Positions 1-11,277 of a stretch of DNA of 64,000 nucleotides are shown here, piece after piece. Position numbers and translations under genes: made by a program. The notes beneath the pieces are model-generated. The model searched no databases and had not been told where the DNA came from. It was given only the letters and a program-made list of their open reading frames with translations. Within the stretch, counting starts at the first letter, position 1. Each line of letters starts with the position of its first letter. The DNA is from Athripsodes cinereus (Eukaryota > Arthropoda > Insecta > Trichoptera > Leptoceridae), in NCBI GenBank assembly GCA_947579605.1, contig OX388325.1, positions 6,071,572 through 6,135,571 of the forward strand, written 5' to 3'.

Positions 1-639
1 AATGCATACATTAAACATAAAAGTTAATCTCACAGTGCAAAGAAAATAAAATAGGGCATGTATGGTGATTGGTACGCGACATTATTGTGTTGTAAGACGT
101 GATGCAATATAGTTTTTACTAATATCCGTAAAATCTTCAGCAAAGGTCTCTCATTCATTTCTGCAAGTTTACGAATGTCCCGCAAAAGGCAGTTATTTGT
201 AAAACCCCACGTACCTACAAGACAATTAACATTTAAAATTCGGCGACGAGGTATGCCACCCATCATGAACGCCTTTTTTTATTAGGAAAGAACTTTCTTC
301 ACGTTTATTGCATGCAGTTACTTTGCTGGCTACCCCAATAGTGGACTACACTGTGAAGGTGAAGTAGTAACAGTTTTTACTAATAACTTTTATACTTGAA
401 AACTTTAAGAAAAATAAGGGGATCCTTTTTACTCACAATAAATTCTTTTATAATAAAAGTTTATTTCCATTATTAATATCTATTGTTAAACATAGGAAAA
501 TAGGAATGATGTTGAAATTAAAAGAAAAACTATAACCAGATTGCAGAAATGAGAGCAGTGAAGTTAAATCCAATTAACCAATTAGGATATGGTAACAATA
601 TTATTTTGCGAAATTGTTAAAAGTATTGATAATAATTAC
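1..639 (-). other. awd intron 1 with a decayed foldback-repeat copy
   Basis: No exon is seen in this part of the awd intron. About 120-345 is an eroded plus-orientation copy of a repeat found repeatedly in this window, recognised by 'gtcccgcaaaaggcag' and 'ttgctggctacccca'. The best copy for comparison is at 31400-31690. The rest is AT-rich DNA in which I see nothing. Confidence 0.5.
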
Positions 640-853
640 CTGAGCTCATGTATTTGACAAGTCCTGGGAAGAAGGGGCGGCTAGCGAGGTCGGCATAGTG
701 CTTCTGTAACAATTCTTCAGTGGGCCATACGAACCTCATAGCTACCAGCTTGAATCCTTTCTCTTCGAACCTCTGGATCACTTTGCCAACGATTCCCCTC
801 TGGACTCCGTCGGGTTTGATCATGATGAAGGTCCTCTCACGTGCTTCAGCCAT
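640..853 (-). CDS. awd: Nucleoside diphosphate kinase, first coding exon (partial gene)
   Basis: This exon encodes the N-terminal 71 residues of a group I nucleoside diphosphate kinase, the cytosolic hexameric enzyme that passes a gamma-phosphate between nucleoside triphosphates and diphosphates through a phospho-histidine. Visible family marks are the ATP-binding strand [14 protein letters not shown] (residues 7-20), the motif [15 protein letters not shown], and [20 protein letters not shown]. The exon ends CAG|GTAATT within the Gly codon after MSS, so it leaves in phase 1. The catalytic His and nucleotide-binding C-terminal half must be encoded left of position 1, because nothing matching it is seen in 1-639. 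The start at 853 matches the usual MAE..RERTF beginning and has a strong context (G at -3, G at +4). An in-frame ATG lies 45 bases upstream (see findings). Identity is near certain; the symbol is by homology to Drosophila awd. Confidence 0.95.
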
Positions 854-1790
854 TGCAGTAGAGAATAAAGAAAAGATCGAGAGAATAGTAGCTATCATAC
901 GACACTCACACGACCCACTGAGGGAAATGAAATGTGTTCGACAAAATACCTAAACTTTTCACCGGCAATGACGTTACAATGTGACCAATTATAGGTTATA
1001 CTGGTGTTGTAATATGTTGAAAGAAATACTTCGCTTTAAAACCAATAAAAAATTGTGCAAAACGTTGAAGTTTTAAACAAAATTATGTCTCAGGGTATTA
1101 AATGAATATATTTTGCATTTATATATGTCATTGTGTGTAAATATTTTACAATCATATGAAGATAAATCAAATTGTTTTCAAGATCTACCCAGTATTCGCT
1201 GAATGTGAGAAAATTTTATATAGCAACAACATAAATTATGACACCGGATGTAGCCGGAAACATCAATTTGCGCAAAAGTAGAGCGACGTGGATATTCGCG
1301 GGAAAAGTTTGTATTGGTGTATCGATTACAAAAATAATGTTTTTATGGTTTTTTAACAACCCTTCTCGTTCAAAAGTTTTTACAAATAAATTTGTACTCA
1401 CGTGAGTTAATATCAATATTAAAATGATTGAATAGAATTTGCAATATGATGGATTGCGCAGTTTCCTTCAATTAATATTCCATCTTAGCCCTTGCAATTC
1501 AGACATTTATCGCTTTGGGGGTAAACAGCAAACGAATTTAGTATGTAAATAGATCTACCCTTTTTTGGTAATATTGGTAATACCCCTTATTAAAAAAATA
1601 CATGTACATACTGATTTAAAAGATGCTTAACCGTAACTTTTGCGGTAAACTTCATTAGTCAAGAAAACAACATAAGAATAATAAAAATAATCCTAAACTG
1701 TTCTTCGTCACGTTGGTCACATTGTGAGCTCGATTTCGGCCATAGAGTATAGTAATATGACAAAAATTCCGGCTGTCATAACACGAGTGG
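854..1790. promoter_or_regulatory. Divergent awd / Mvb12 intergenic and promoter region
   Basis: awd reads left from 853 and Mvb12 reads right from a probable non-coding exon ending near 2201, so this stretch should hold both promoters. On the minus strand a TCAGTG initiator-like motif sits at 921-916, about 65 bases before the awd start codon, a plausible transcription start for an insect housekeeping gene; no TATA box is obvious. About 1080-1700 is AT-rich and shows no repeat family or coding signal that I can recognise. The Mvb12 start site could not be located. Confidence 0.4.
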
Positions 1791-2201
1791 GTCGTCGCGT
1801 ATTTTGGTTTACAAAATTCGTGAAAAAATTAAATATTTTAAACAAATAAACATTTAACGACGATAAATACTAGCCATGAGTTACATTACATTTATTAGCA
1901 AGTATTTAATTGATTATTTTACTGTTATATTTTAAGTGTTAGTGAAATATACATAATAATATTTTTATTTATATCGTCGTCCTTATGAGTGCAATAATTT
2001 GTTTTAATTAATTGATTCATTACTAGATTGTTATAAATGCAATATGTCTAAACAATGAAATGATGAAGTTATTGTTTGTTTTATACGTTTTAAAAGTTAT
2101 CTTTAGTGTTTTATCGTGACCGTTAATAGTGATATCTTGTGTTCACAAAAATAGTAGTTGTAATATTTTGTTTTTTGTTTGGCTCGAGATATTTTTAGAA
2201 G
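1791..2201 (+). other. Mvb12: Probable Mvb12 5' untranslated exon (end only defined)
   Basis: The first coding exon of Mvb12 begins directly after an acceptor (TTCGCAG|ATG at 3394), so a non-coding exon must lie upstream. A good donor, AGAAG|GTATGT, ends such an exon at 2201. The start given is only a guess: unremarkable unique-looking sequence follows 1790, and no initiator can be chosen with confidence. Confidence 0.35.
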
Positions 2202-3393
2202 GTATGTGTAGTATAATCATCTTATCATTTTTCTTTAATAAGAAAATTTGAATTTATTAACAAATCAACATTTTTTTCTAATTAATTGATTATGGAAATA
2301 GTTTATGTAACAATTGTGTCTTTTGTTTTATGCTACTAATGTCTTTGTCCAAAACAATAACAACTTATGCCCTTCCCACAGTTTGCCAACGCATTTGAAA
2401 GTATTTTGCGAACATTTACTTCACGTAAAATATAAAATTCGTAAGAAACACATTCAGAATAGGTGACATTTCACAAATATTTAGATTTTGTGGATATTTC
2501 TAGTTGAATTTGAAGATTACAATGTGGCACTTTTGGGGTAAACAATAAAATCTGTCGAATCTCAGACTAAATAAAATTCTTAAAAGTTTAGTTGTATAAA
2601 AAATCGAGTGTCTAATAAAAGACAAATTTATTATTATTTATTTATTTATTTATTTATTAACATCCTTCAGAACAGTCATCATAAGAAATTACAAAAATAC
2701 AATATCACACAGATCATGGACAAAAAAAGTTCTCTTATTAATACCTAAATATAAAAACAGAGCATGAACAGTATTACCAATTGAAGACCTTGGCAGAAAA
2801 ACAACAAATGTCACATATAGTAAATTTTACAGGAGAGCATTAAAACGTCCTAACTTCTAATAAAATACGATTTTCTTTGCTGTTATTGCTGTAAAATGTA
2901 GGTGATTCAATGAATAGCTAAAGCAAGTTTCATTTTTGTTAATTCCTTTGTTAAAATTGAAAATAAAACAGAAAATAATGATGTGACATTTGCTGTTTTT
3001 CCAAAAAAATGTGCACATTTGTCGTTTTTCCACCTAATCATAAGATAGAAATCATAAAATAAATTTACATATCAGCCGACTTCTCTCCATTGCTTGATAA
3101 AAAACCTTTTCAAAACTTTTACATTGGTTTTCATCATGAGCAGCTCAACACCGTTGGCTTCCCAACACCTAGACAATGTAGTTGGTCCATCTCTTTTGAG
3201 AACTTCCGACACCTTTTGCGCGATTTGAAGGACATGTGTTGTTTTCCCATGTTTATAAATTAAACCACCAGTAGAGGGTGTGCACTAGATCATATTAATG
3301 CAATAAAACGATTTCATAAAATTTTGGACAATTGTTGTTTTTCCGCCAAGGTCTTCAATTATTATAATACTTAATAAATTCACTTGTTCGCAG
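2202..3393 (+). other. 5' UTR intron of Mvb12; contains a TTTA microsatellite
   Basis: AT-rich intron sequence. A (TTTA)n/(TTA)n run sits at about 2627-2660. No gene, RNA or recognisable element is seen in the rest of the interval. Confidence 0.35.
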
Positions 3394-3640
3394 ATGTCCA
3401 AGTCCAAATCTAAATTCCTCGCCGACTCCAGTTCGGGTGTAATGGGCACGCTGAGCGAGACTCTGCCCGATGAGAGACCTATCACAGCTCTGCAAGTCGT
3501 GGAGAACAGTAGCAAGTGCCCCCAGGGTTTCTGGCCCATCCTGAAGACATATGATGAGGACTCAGATGCAGACCTTTGGAGACAGCCAATGCTTTTTGGC
3601 AAGCGGTCATGTAGATATTTGTGCATATCAAAATCAGAGG
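3394..3640 (+). CDS. Mvb12: MVB12 (ESCRT-I subunit) coding exon 1: start of the MABP domain
   Basis: First of six coding exons (3394-3640, 40571-40796, 42142-42342, 43005-43110, 43738-43947, 44640-44726) of multivesicular body subunit 12, the ESCRT-I component that binds endosomal membranes and helps sort ubiquitinated cargo. This exon gives 82 residues plus one base. Marks of the first MABP repeat are PITALQVVE (29-37), [21 protein letters not shown] and [11 protein letters not shown]. The MABP domain is a beta-prism that binds acidic lipids. The ATG follows directly on an acceptor (TTCGCAG|ATG), and the exon ends AGAGG|GTGAGT in phase 1. Summing the six exons gives 1077 bases, a 358-residue protein, somewhat longer than human MVB12B (about 319). 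Confidence 0.92.
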
Positions 3641-3661
3641 GTGAGTGAATTTCAAGCATTA

Positions 3662-3860
3662 TAGGTTAGTTGGAAGATACATACATACCATCATGCTGCT
3701 ACCCTCGCGGGGTAGGCAGAGAGGATCGAAGGCCATTTTCTTCTATCCTTGCATACATCTGTGGCTTCCGTCACTGTCATACAATTCCTCATGCATACTC
3801 TCCTGGTCAATGTGGTCAACACATGACTACACGTATAGTGATTTCTTCCATCTAACCACC
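3662..3860 (-). mobile_element. RTE-like LINE 3' end, minus orientation
   Basis: Reverse-strand remnant of the last ~200 bp of the LINE family seen at 14575 and 36277. It carries the 'tctctgcctacccc' terminal block, seen on the plus strand as 'ggggtaggcagaga'. It lies head-to-head with the plus copy that follows. Confidence 0.6.
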
Positions 3861-3894
3861 GTTTCTTCCATCTTTTATTGGATTAAAAGAAGTG

Positions 3895-4400
3895 CTAGTG
3901 CACAATCATTTTCTGGTACCAACACTAATGTATCCAAACAAACTTGGACATGGTTGAAGAGGAATGAAAGTGGAATAAATGCTGTAGAGATGCGATCGCC
4001 GAGGAGAATGGTTGGTAAAACATTGCGTGATAGAATGAAGAATGAGGATATTAAGATAATAAACGGATGCAAGAGGAGTGTTGTGGATAGAATGGGTGTA
4101 AGTAAATTGAAATGGTTTGGTCATGTGGAACAAATGGATGGGGAAAGGATGACAAAGAGGATATACTTGTCAGAAAGAAGGGGTGTGTGGAAGATCAGGC
4201 ATCCGAGAACTACGTGGCTTGATCACATAGATCAAATTCTTAATTAAGGACGACCGTGTGTTGAGTGAGAGAAATCATTGTGCATGCATGAGAACTTGCA
4301 TGAATGTAGAGGAGGAGGCGATAGAAGTATGTAGGGACAGATATATATGGCATTCCGTTCTCTCTGCCTACCCCCTTGGGATGCGGCATGAGAGAATAGT
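3895..4400 (+). mobile_element. RTE-like LINE fragment, C-terminal part of endonuclease-RT
   Basis: Decayed 3' part of a non-LTR retrotransposon. The reading includes NESGINAVEMRSPRRM, KLKWFGHVEQMDGERMTKRI and RTTWLDHIDQIL, the C-terminal tail typical of 'endonuclease-reverse transcriptase' LINEs common in Lepidoptera. The terminal 'ttctctctgcctaccccc' block ends near 4400. The 5' end is truncated and only the region after the polymerase domain remains. Confidence 0.75.
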
Positions 4401-5074
4401 ATGTATAGTTTAAGAGCGCAACTAATTTTAAGAATTTCAATCTAGTCTTAAGATATTTTGTATTAATATTAAGGCAAACAACTAGTACGTAGTAAATACG
4501 TAACTGTAAGTTAATTTTAATTTTTTTTTTGTGGAACAATGGAGTCGGTGGACATTAACGGTTGTATTAAATTTTGGGGAGGATTTTGCCGGGGATAGCC
4601 CTTCAGACGAACCTTGAGCCCTTAATAATAATTTGCATGAAGAGTATGGATGACATAGGAAGTGACATTCCTGCAACATTCGTGGTGGAGGGAGGGTGCA
4701 ACCCTTAATGTAGTGTAAGAACGCAATCTGTATGTTTATTACTACTGGCTACCCCACCTGCGGTGTGTTGTGTGTGTGTATTGTACGTAATTTATTTATT
4801 AAAACTATAAACGGCAAGAGACTTTTACATGATAATTCTCAAATCAATACAACATACACATTGGGAAACATGCATGTGTGAGGAATATGAATAAATGTTA
4901 TCAATTTATTTATATTAATAAATATACGCTGATCACGAATATCCTAATAAAAAACCATAAAATAAAACTTTTCATTCATTATTTTCATTTTACAAGTCCA
5001 TATTTTCTGTTATTGAATTAGTCCCTATGGTGTATTGGCACACATTTCACTCTTAGTACAGTTTGTAGCGCCTG
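4401..5074. other. AT-rich intron DNA with a small repeat relic
   Basis: A short relic of the dispersed foldback repeat ('ctggctaccccacctgcgg') lies at about 4743-4765. No gene or element boundary can be supported in the rest. Confidence 0.3.
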
Positions 5075-5285
5075 CAGGGTTACTCTTGACAAAACTAAAC
5101 ACGATCTTAATCTAGTCTTGATCTTGATCATACGACGCACGAAGGGACTATGGTCAAAAACACCGCGCTACCGCTAACGCGCGATCGGTTTGTGTGTATT
5201 TTTGGCCAATAGTCACTTCGTGCGTCGTATGATCAAGATCAAGACTAGATTAAGATCGTATTTAGTTTTGTCAAGAGTAGCCCTG
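5075..5285. mobile_element. Foldback MITE with about 90-bp inverted arms
   Basis: The left arm starts CAGGGTTACTCTTGACAAAA and the right arm, reverse-complemented, starts CAGGGCTACTCTTGACAAAA. The arms then pair almost perfectly through 'ctagtcttgatcttgatcat' and the 'acgacgcacgaag' block. Only ~25 bp separate the arms. No coding capacity; target duplication not clear. The CAGGG ends suggest a hAT-type relation, but this is weak. Confidence 0.75.
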
Positions 5286-6228
5286 CTGATGACATCAAAC
5301 ACTGATCTGCCATGAGTGGACCTTTTTGCGGCCAAGTGCGAAAATTGCTTTTTCAAATGGTGATAAAAACCTTAAAAATGCATATTTAAACATATGAAAA
5401 GTACCATAATTTTTCTAATTTTCTGTACCTACTATTTTTTGGGCTGAAATTTTTATTTTGTGAAAGTTCCCCATTATAACAATCAACTCAAACGTGGACA
5501 TTAATGTTAAAAAAAATAAAGATTCATAACAAAACAAGCTAATAATAACTATGTAATAAAACAAAATCAAAAAATTGATGGTATGGTGGTCTGTAGATCT
5601 TCCTATACTTCTTGTTGATAATGACATTGATATTTTCATGTAGGTAATGTGTGACCTCGCTCTTCTTGTATTATTATTACTATCAGAAGGTATTGTTATT
5701 GTTAAATTGATTAATTAAACAGTTCTTTAGTGAGCGGAAGGAAGTTCTCATTGCCAACATTATACTTTAATTAATTAATATCTACTTTAAGTTTGTTAAG
5801 TCGCTAGTTGTTGAATGAAAAACACACGTTTAATATCTTTACTTCAACTGTGATGGTGAAGTATATTTTTCCTCATATCCTGAATGTCTTTATTATCAAA
5901 GGGAGGCAGTTCCCCCCCCCCTCCCTCTTTGGATCTCAAAAATAGTAGAAAAGTAGGAATAATTATTAGTTTGTTTGATTTTATTTTCCGTAACAATGTG
6001 ATAATCACGAAAGATTTTTAAAATACATAATAATCATTAGAACCTAATAACCCTTTCGAGCCCGTAAGGTTTTCATAAGTAAATTTTAAATATCCGCTAT
6101 TTAAAATGGAATAGTCATTAGAAAAGAATACATTTTTTTTTAAATAAAGATATATCTGGGTTTTGAAGTAACATAATTTTGATCCGTTTGAGCAAACCAA
6201 TCAAGAGCTCTTTAATTCTACGTAAGTA
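5286..6228. other. AT-rich intron DNA, no feature recognised
   Basis: No coding potential or repeat family is recognised. A homopolymer C run is at about 5911-5922. Confidence 0.3.
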
Positions 6229-6360
6229 ATAATAATAAAAAAAACCTTTATTGCACAAAAAATCAACAAAATAAAATAAACAATTTAAACTAGACAAATA
6301 AATTTTGTCCAATGGGCGAGTTTATCGCAGAAGCGCGATATCTTCCAATTAACCCAAAGT
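6229..6360 (-). repeat. Dispersed A-tailed LINE/SINE 3' tail, minus
   Basis: Read on the minus strand: 'ttaattggaagatatcgcgc', 'gcgataaactcgccc', then an A/T-rich tail. It belongs to the same family as 33098, 35312, 39410, 40048 and 44246. Probably the 3' end of a LINE or a SINE that shares it. Confidence 0.55.
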
Positions 6361-7475
6361 ATGTATGTATTAGGGCATGAATCTCGGAATCTCGGAATCT
6401 CGCAATATCGGAATCTCGGACCGCTAGATCCGATATTACAATTCCGATACTGAGTGATCCAATATCGTAACATCGGAATCAGAAAAAAATCTACTCAAGT
6501 TTAAAAAGATGTATATTTTAATTCTTTGCGTAGTGTGTGTGTTCGTCTCGCTTACTCGGACACACGAACTCACCTGTTTGAAAATGATTCTATCTCATCT
6601 ATAAGTTACCGAAGATTTCCGATGAAGTGTCAATAGAAGCAAAAATCATGGACCCAGGCAAAAATTAATATCTAAGTGACAGTTCGGATTTCTTCTGCTA
6701 CTATAAGAGAGATAGAACGACCATTCCATCTCGTTCTATTCGTTCATCAGTCACGCTCGTGAACTGTGTATGATAAGACGTGTTTGTGTTTTAAGTGGTT
6801 AATGTAGGTACGTGCAACGTTGCTTTAAAAGATGTGAGTACATTTTATTATCTGTTTTCTAATTCAGTATAAATATCTGTATTTATATGATTTTATAATT
6901 ATTTACAGAATTATATTTTAAATGTGTATCGTACATGTGCTATTTCAAAATAAAACAAAAAAAACGTCAAAATGATTTAACCAATCTGAAAAATCTCAAT
7001 CGGAGACCATAATTGCACAATGTATCAACATTGCGCAAATTTAAATCGGAATTAGGAGGAAGGCGGCCCAACGCTTACGAATTGGCTTATGGCTGGCTTA
7101 AGTGTACACTTTATTGTTGTAATGTAGTCAATATGATTCTTTCGTTCGTCGACTTTTAGGATACTACTTTGGATTGGACCGTAAAAAGATGGTTTCTCCA
7201 TTTTCATTATGTGAAAATTGTAAACAGTAGGGTAATTATTACATCACACAGGAACTATTAAACGTATTTTGATAAGGTTTTTACTTTTTAACGTCGATAT
7301 TATTCATCCAGAAATTCCCGCGGGAAAAGACTAGAACATGGATTTTATCGAATTTCCATGCGAATAAAGTCGCGCGTGGAGTCTAGTATTGTTGTAATGT
7401 AGCACAGATTGGCGATTTATTATTACTAATAAAATTTTACCTACGCATTAAACCTGCTAGTCTAAGTTTATATAT

Positions 7476-9526
7476 TTGTATAAAAAAATACTTTGCAGGG
7501 CTTCATCAAAAAAGAAAGACACGTACTCAGAATTTCTCAGCAAACGCTCATCAAATGTATGGGATCATTTTCGTCGATCGGATGATGGCCAAACCGCTGA
7601 GTGCAAGATATGTTTAAAAAAACTAAAAACTACCGGGGGGTCTACTACTGGCTTGCATACACATTTACGAACTGTGCACTCAAAAATCACTGCAGTTGGA
7701 CCTGCTTCATCGGAGTACTTCGAGCACATCATCATCACAAGAGCAGACGACAAAGCTCAAGAAACGGAAACTAATGACTGAATACTTCAAGTCTTCAGAA
7801 TCGCTGGAGGTTGTTGTTACTCGAATGACCGCCTTAAATGGTGCAAGTTTCAGATTCTTTTCTGAAAGTCAAGATCTTCGGCAGCTCTTCAAAAAAAGTG
7901 GATACGACTTACCGAAAACGCCAAATACTATTGCGAAAATGGTTCTTGAACATGCCGAACAAGTCAAATGTGAAACAATTAAAACCATAAAGCTCATGAA
8001 GGGAAATGGAGAAAGATTTACAATGACTCTCGACGAGTGGACCTCTCTTCGAAACAAGAGATATATGAACATAAACCTTCATTGCAGAGCTTTTGGAGGT
8101 TTCGAATTCAAGAATCTTGGACTTGTCAAAATAACGGGGTCCATGCCAGCTGCAGCAGCTCTGTCCATTATACGCGAGCACCTTGCCAAGTTTAATATCG
8201 TCCTTGAAGAAGATATTATTAGTCATACAACCGATGGCGCCAGTGTAATGAAAAAAATGGGTTCATATATCCCCGCCCACCATCAACTCTGCCTCGCCCA
8301 CGGTGTTACCGTACATGGATACCTTGTATAAGACAACGACTACTGCCGACGCCCAACTCGAGCCCTCCCTCCAGCATGAAATGGAATCCACAAATCGCTC
8401 AGACTCAGAAAGCGACGTTGATAATGATTGGTTAACAGAGTGTGATGGCTTCGAAGTAGAAAGCTCAAGAGTTCGGACAACTGATCCAAGAAAATACAAA
8501 GAGGTGATTGGAAAAGTACGATGCCTGGTAAGATCAATCAGAAAGTCACCTCTCAAAGCCGATGCCTTGAGAGCTTACGTTAGGAAAGAGTTTGGGGAAA
8601 ACATCCAGTTGCAGTTAGACTGTCGAACAAGATGGTCCAGCATGAATGATATGATAGGATCGTTCCTAAAAATGAAGGACTGCATCTTCAAACTTCTGAT
8701 TGACATTAAATCAGACATATCCTTCACAGATGTGGAAATTCGGACATTAACCGATATACATCGTAGTTTGGAAGTGGTAAAAATGACTGTATTGTCTATT
8801 TGCCGACGCGATGCCACACTGTATACGGCAGACACAGCATTGAAATTTATGCTGAATAAACTTGACCAGCAAAATACGCATCTCAGTTCAAGTCTCGCTG
8901 CAAACTTACGAAGTCGAATAAAAGAAAGACGACTATTAATAGCTGGAGTATTACACTACCTTCATGATTCCGAAAGCTTCTACAGTGCCTCAGAAGACGA
9001 TGTATTTCCGAAACCCACAAGTGGGGAAATATGCGATGTTATTGCAAGCCTGTTGTAACGTCTCAACTATATCGAAAAACCTACTGGCAGTCCCGGCGTC
9101 AGAGAAAAAGAGACTGCAGCGATAACAGCTGTTTCATTATCTTCCGATGAAGATGATGAGTCCGTAGCTACAGAAAGTATTCTCGCTACAATGAGTAAGC
9201 TGACCCTGCAACAAGAATTTGAGAAGGAAATGGAAAAATGCAAAAAAAAGAAGAGGGCAGTGCTTCCGTCCGAAGAATTAGATCTTTTGGTATTTTTAAT
9301 GACTGAAAAAGCAATATATGACAATAAAGGTGAAAGGGGAGTATATCTAACACGGGCGTACAAGTATCTTTCATCAATTTTGCCTACTAGTGTTGAAAGT
9401 GAGCGTGTTTTTTCGTCGGGCGGGTATTTCTGCAATAAAATACGAAGTTCGTTCTCCGACAAAATGCTTGACACTTTGTTGTTCTTGAGAACACATTACC
9501 AAGAAAAACGAGATTTAAAAAAATAA
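7476..9526 (+). pseudogene. hAT transposase with BED finger, two frameshifts and one stop
   Basis: Cut-and-paste transposase of the hAT superfamily. Parts in order: BED zinc finger (7500-7690; SNVWDHFRRSDD, CKICLKKLKTTGGSTTGLHT, H..H pair); catalytic-core start TMTLDEWTSLRNKRYMNINL near 8020-8085; HTTDGASVMKKMG near 8225; CLAHG; LDCRTRWSSMND near 8617; C-terminal dimerisation block YLSSILPTSVESERVFSSGG (9363-9425). The frame changes once at about 7700-7780 and again at about 8300-8330. From there the frame is continuous to 9526 except for one TAA at 9056-9058. Three lesions in about 2 kb suggest an inactivation that is not very old. Confidence 0.85.
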
Positions 9527-9554
9527 ACGTTCCTATTTACTCTTTATTTCTAAT

Positions 9555-11010
9555 AATTGTTGTTCTTAGTTGTTAATTTTGCTTCCACATTTTAAAAAAT
9601 AAGAAATTTTTGTTGATATTGATTCTGAATTGTTGTTCTTAGTTGTTGATTTTGTTTCCACACTTTAAAATATAAGAAGTTTTAATAATATTGGTTCTTA
9701 ATTGTTAATTTTGCTTTCACACTTTAAAATATAAGAAGTTTGTAACACCACGTAATTTTTATATGGCATAATAATAACATCACCCGCCGGATTCAACTAG
9801 CAGCCGCTACCGAAACACAGGAAGTACGTATTAGTCACCCGATTTGCCGATAGATGTCTCATCGATGGAGAGTTCCCGAAGCTTCTAGAACCTTCGAGAA
9901 CAATCTAACCGGAAATAGGAAGGCGGAGTCCAAAGCCAAGGTACATCCCCCTCCATCGTGACATCCACCACCAAGGCTACGATCAGCTGTTCCTTACTGC
10001 TGAAAGGGTATATAAACAGGAACACTTCATACAAACAGCAGATCGCCTCGGCCCATCCTGGGCCTAGGTCCTCCCTATACCTATATGCTGGTCACCTGCT
10101 GTACTGTGCCATCACAGGCGGTTAGGTGGTGCATTCCTTTCATACCTATACCTGAATACCTATATGCTGGTCACCTGCCGTGCTGTGCCATCACGATCGG
10201 TTAGGTGGTGCATTCCTACATGCTTGTTCTTCCTAGTGAGGTATAGCATCCCAAAACCACTACCTATATGCTGGTCACCTGCCGTGCTCTGCCTTCACGG
10301 ACGGTTAGGTGGTGCATTCCTTACCTGCTGGTCGTTGGGACTCTAGCGGAGTCCGCAACGGAGCAGTGTTCCTCTGATCCTCCTTGTTTAGTTCCATGTC
10401 CTGCAGTAAAGATCCGGGGATTGGAGACGTCCTCTCTGCCGCGTTACTCAGTGTTGGTTAATTGTTATAGGATCAGTGTAGTAGTTTCATTGTGGAATAT
10501 TTTTAGTATGGTATTCAGAAGGTTTCAATGTATAGGTATATGTAAATAGTGTTAAGTTGTAAATAAAAGTGTTCATAGTGTTTATTGTTTAATTCTCTCG
10601 GTGTACCCCTTCAGGGACTACACCTGGCGCCCAAAGTAATTTTAGTCTTGTCTCTCTGCTCTCCCCATAAGGGAGGAAATAACTGGTGTTATAAGTTTTA
10701 ATAATGTTGATTCTGAGTTGTTGATCTTAGTTGTTGATTTTGATTCCACATTTTGGATTATAAGAAGTTTTAAAAATGTTGATTCTGAGTTGTTGTTCTT
10801 AGTTGTTGATTTTGCTTCCACATTTTGGATTGTAAGAAGTTTTAATAATGTTGATTCTGAGTTGTTGTTCTTAGTTGTTGATTTTGCTTCCACATTTTGG
10901 GTTATCAGAAGTTTTAATAATGTTGATTCTGAGTTGTTGTTCTTAGTTGTTGATTTTGCTTCCACATTTTGGATCATAAGAAGTTTTAATAATGTTGATT
11001 TTGAGTTAGG
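9555..11010. repeat. About 70-bp minisatellite inside the hAT element (interrupted)
   Basis: Units of about 70 bp built from 'gttttaataatgttgattct', 'gagttgttgttcttagttgt' and 'tgattttgcttccacatttt' occur at 9555-9740 (about three, diverged) and 10694-11010 (about four, closely similar). The LTR-type insertion at 9741 splits one unit. The repeat is open in one frame on both strands only because of its composition; I do not regard it as coding. Confidence 0.75.
9741..10692 (+). mobile_element. LTR-type insertion (solo LTR plus primer-site stub) in the hAT
   Basis: Starts TGTAACACCA and ends TGGTGTTAT(A), flanked by AGTT/AAGTT on both sides (9736-9740 and about 10693-10697), with the minisatellite continuing on either side. 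Internally there is a TATA box (10008-10014, 'gggtatataaacagg'), three copies of a 'ctatatgctggtcacctg' block (10081, 10160, 10264) and a poly(A) signal near 10561. The segment 9741-10622 has TG...CA ends and is followed by TGGCGCCCAAAG, which looks like a retroviral-type primer-binding site. This fits a long LTR with only a stub of the internal region left. Which Ty3 or other lineage is unknown. Confidence 0.6.
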
Positions 11011-11277
11011 TAGTTTAATTAGTAATAAGTATGGGATAATAATCTGTAAACAACTATTTTTTGTGCCAAATTAAAGAATACGAATATTTTTTTACGTTGT
11101 ACTCATTTCTCCTATATACCTACCTACCGAATTTGTGCAAGGTATGAAGAAAATGTGCACTTTCTAACGAATATGTGTAATTCCGATACTAATATCGGAA
11201 TTCCGATATTGAGTTCGAATATCGGAAATCAGTATCGGAATTGAAAATCGTCCGATATTACATGCCCTAGTATGTAT

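Larger units (their letters stand above)
6371..11269 (+). mobile_element. hAT transposon, 4.9 kb, with 8-bp target duplication
   Basis: The ends are TAGGGCATG...CATGCCCTA, flanked by the exact 8-bp duplication GTATGTAT (6363-6370 and 11270-11277), the hAT hallmark. Just inside both ends are clusters of 'cggaatctcggaatctcg' / 'atatcggaat' subterminal repeats (6379-6475 and 11170-11258), probable transposase binding sites. It encodes a BED-finger hAT transposase (7476-9526), now broken. A later LTR-type insertion (9741-10692) and an internal ~70-bp minisatellite account for the right third. Structurally complete but inactive. Confidence 0.9.

Noticed and set aside
10164..10549. Cys/Pro-rich open frames inside the LTR-type insertion
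   Set aside because: They arise from the triplicated 'ctatatgctggtcacctg' block and have no family motifs; the region has LTR signals instead.
10642..11074. Repeat-peptide open frames on both strands of the ~70-bp minisatellite
   Set aside because: Frames are open on both strands because of composition and repeat length; no start context, splice signal or domain supports a protein.
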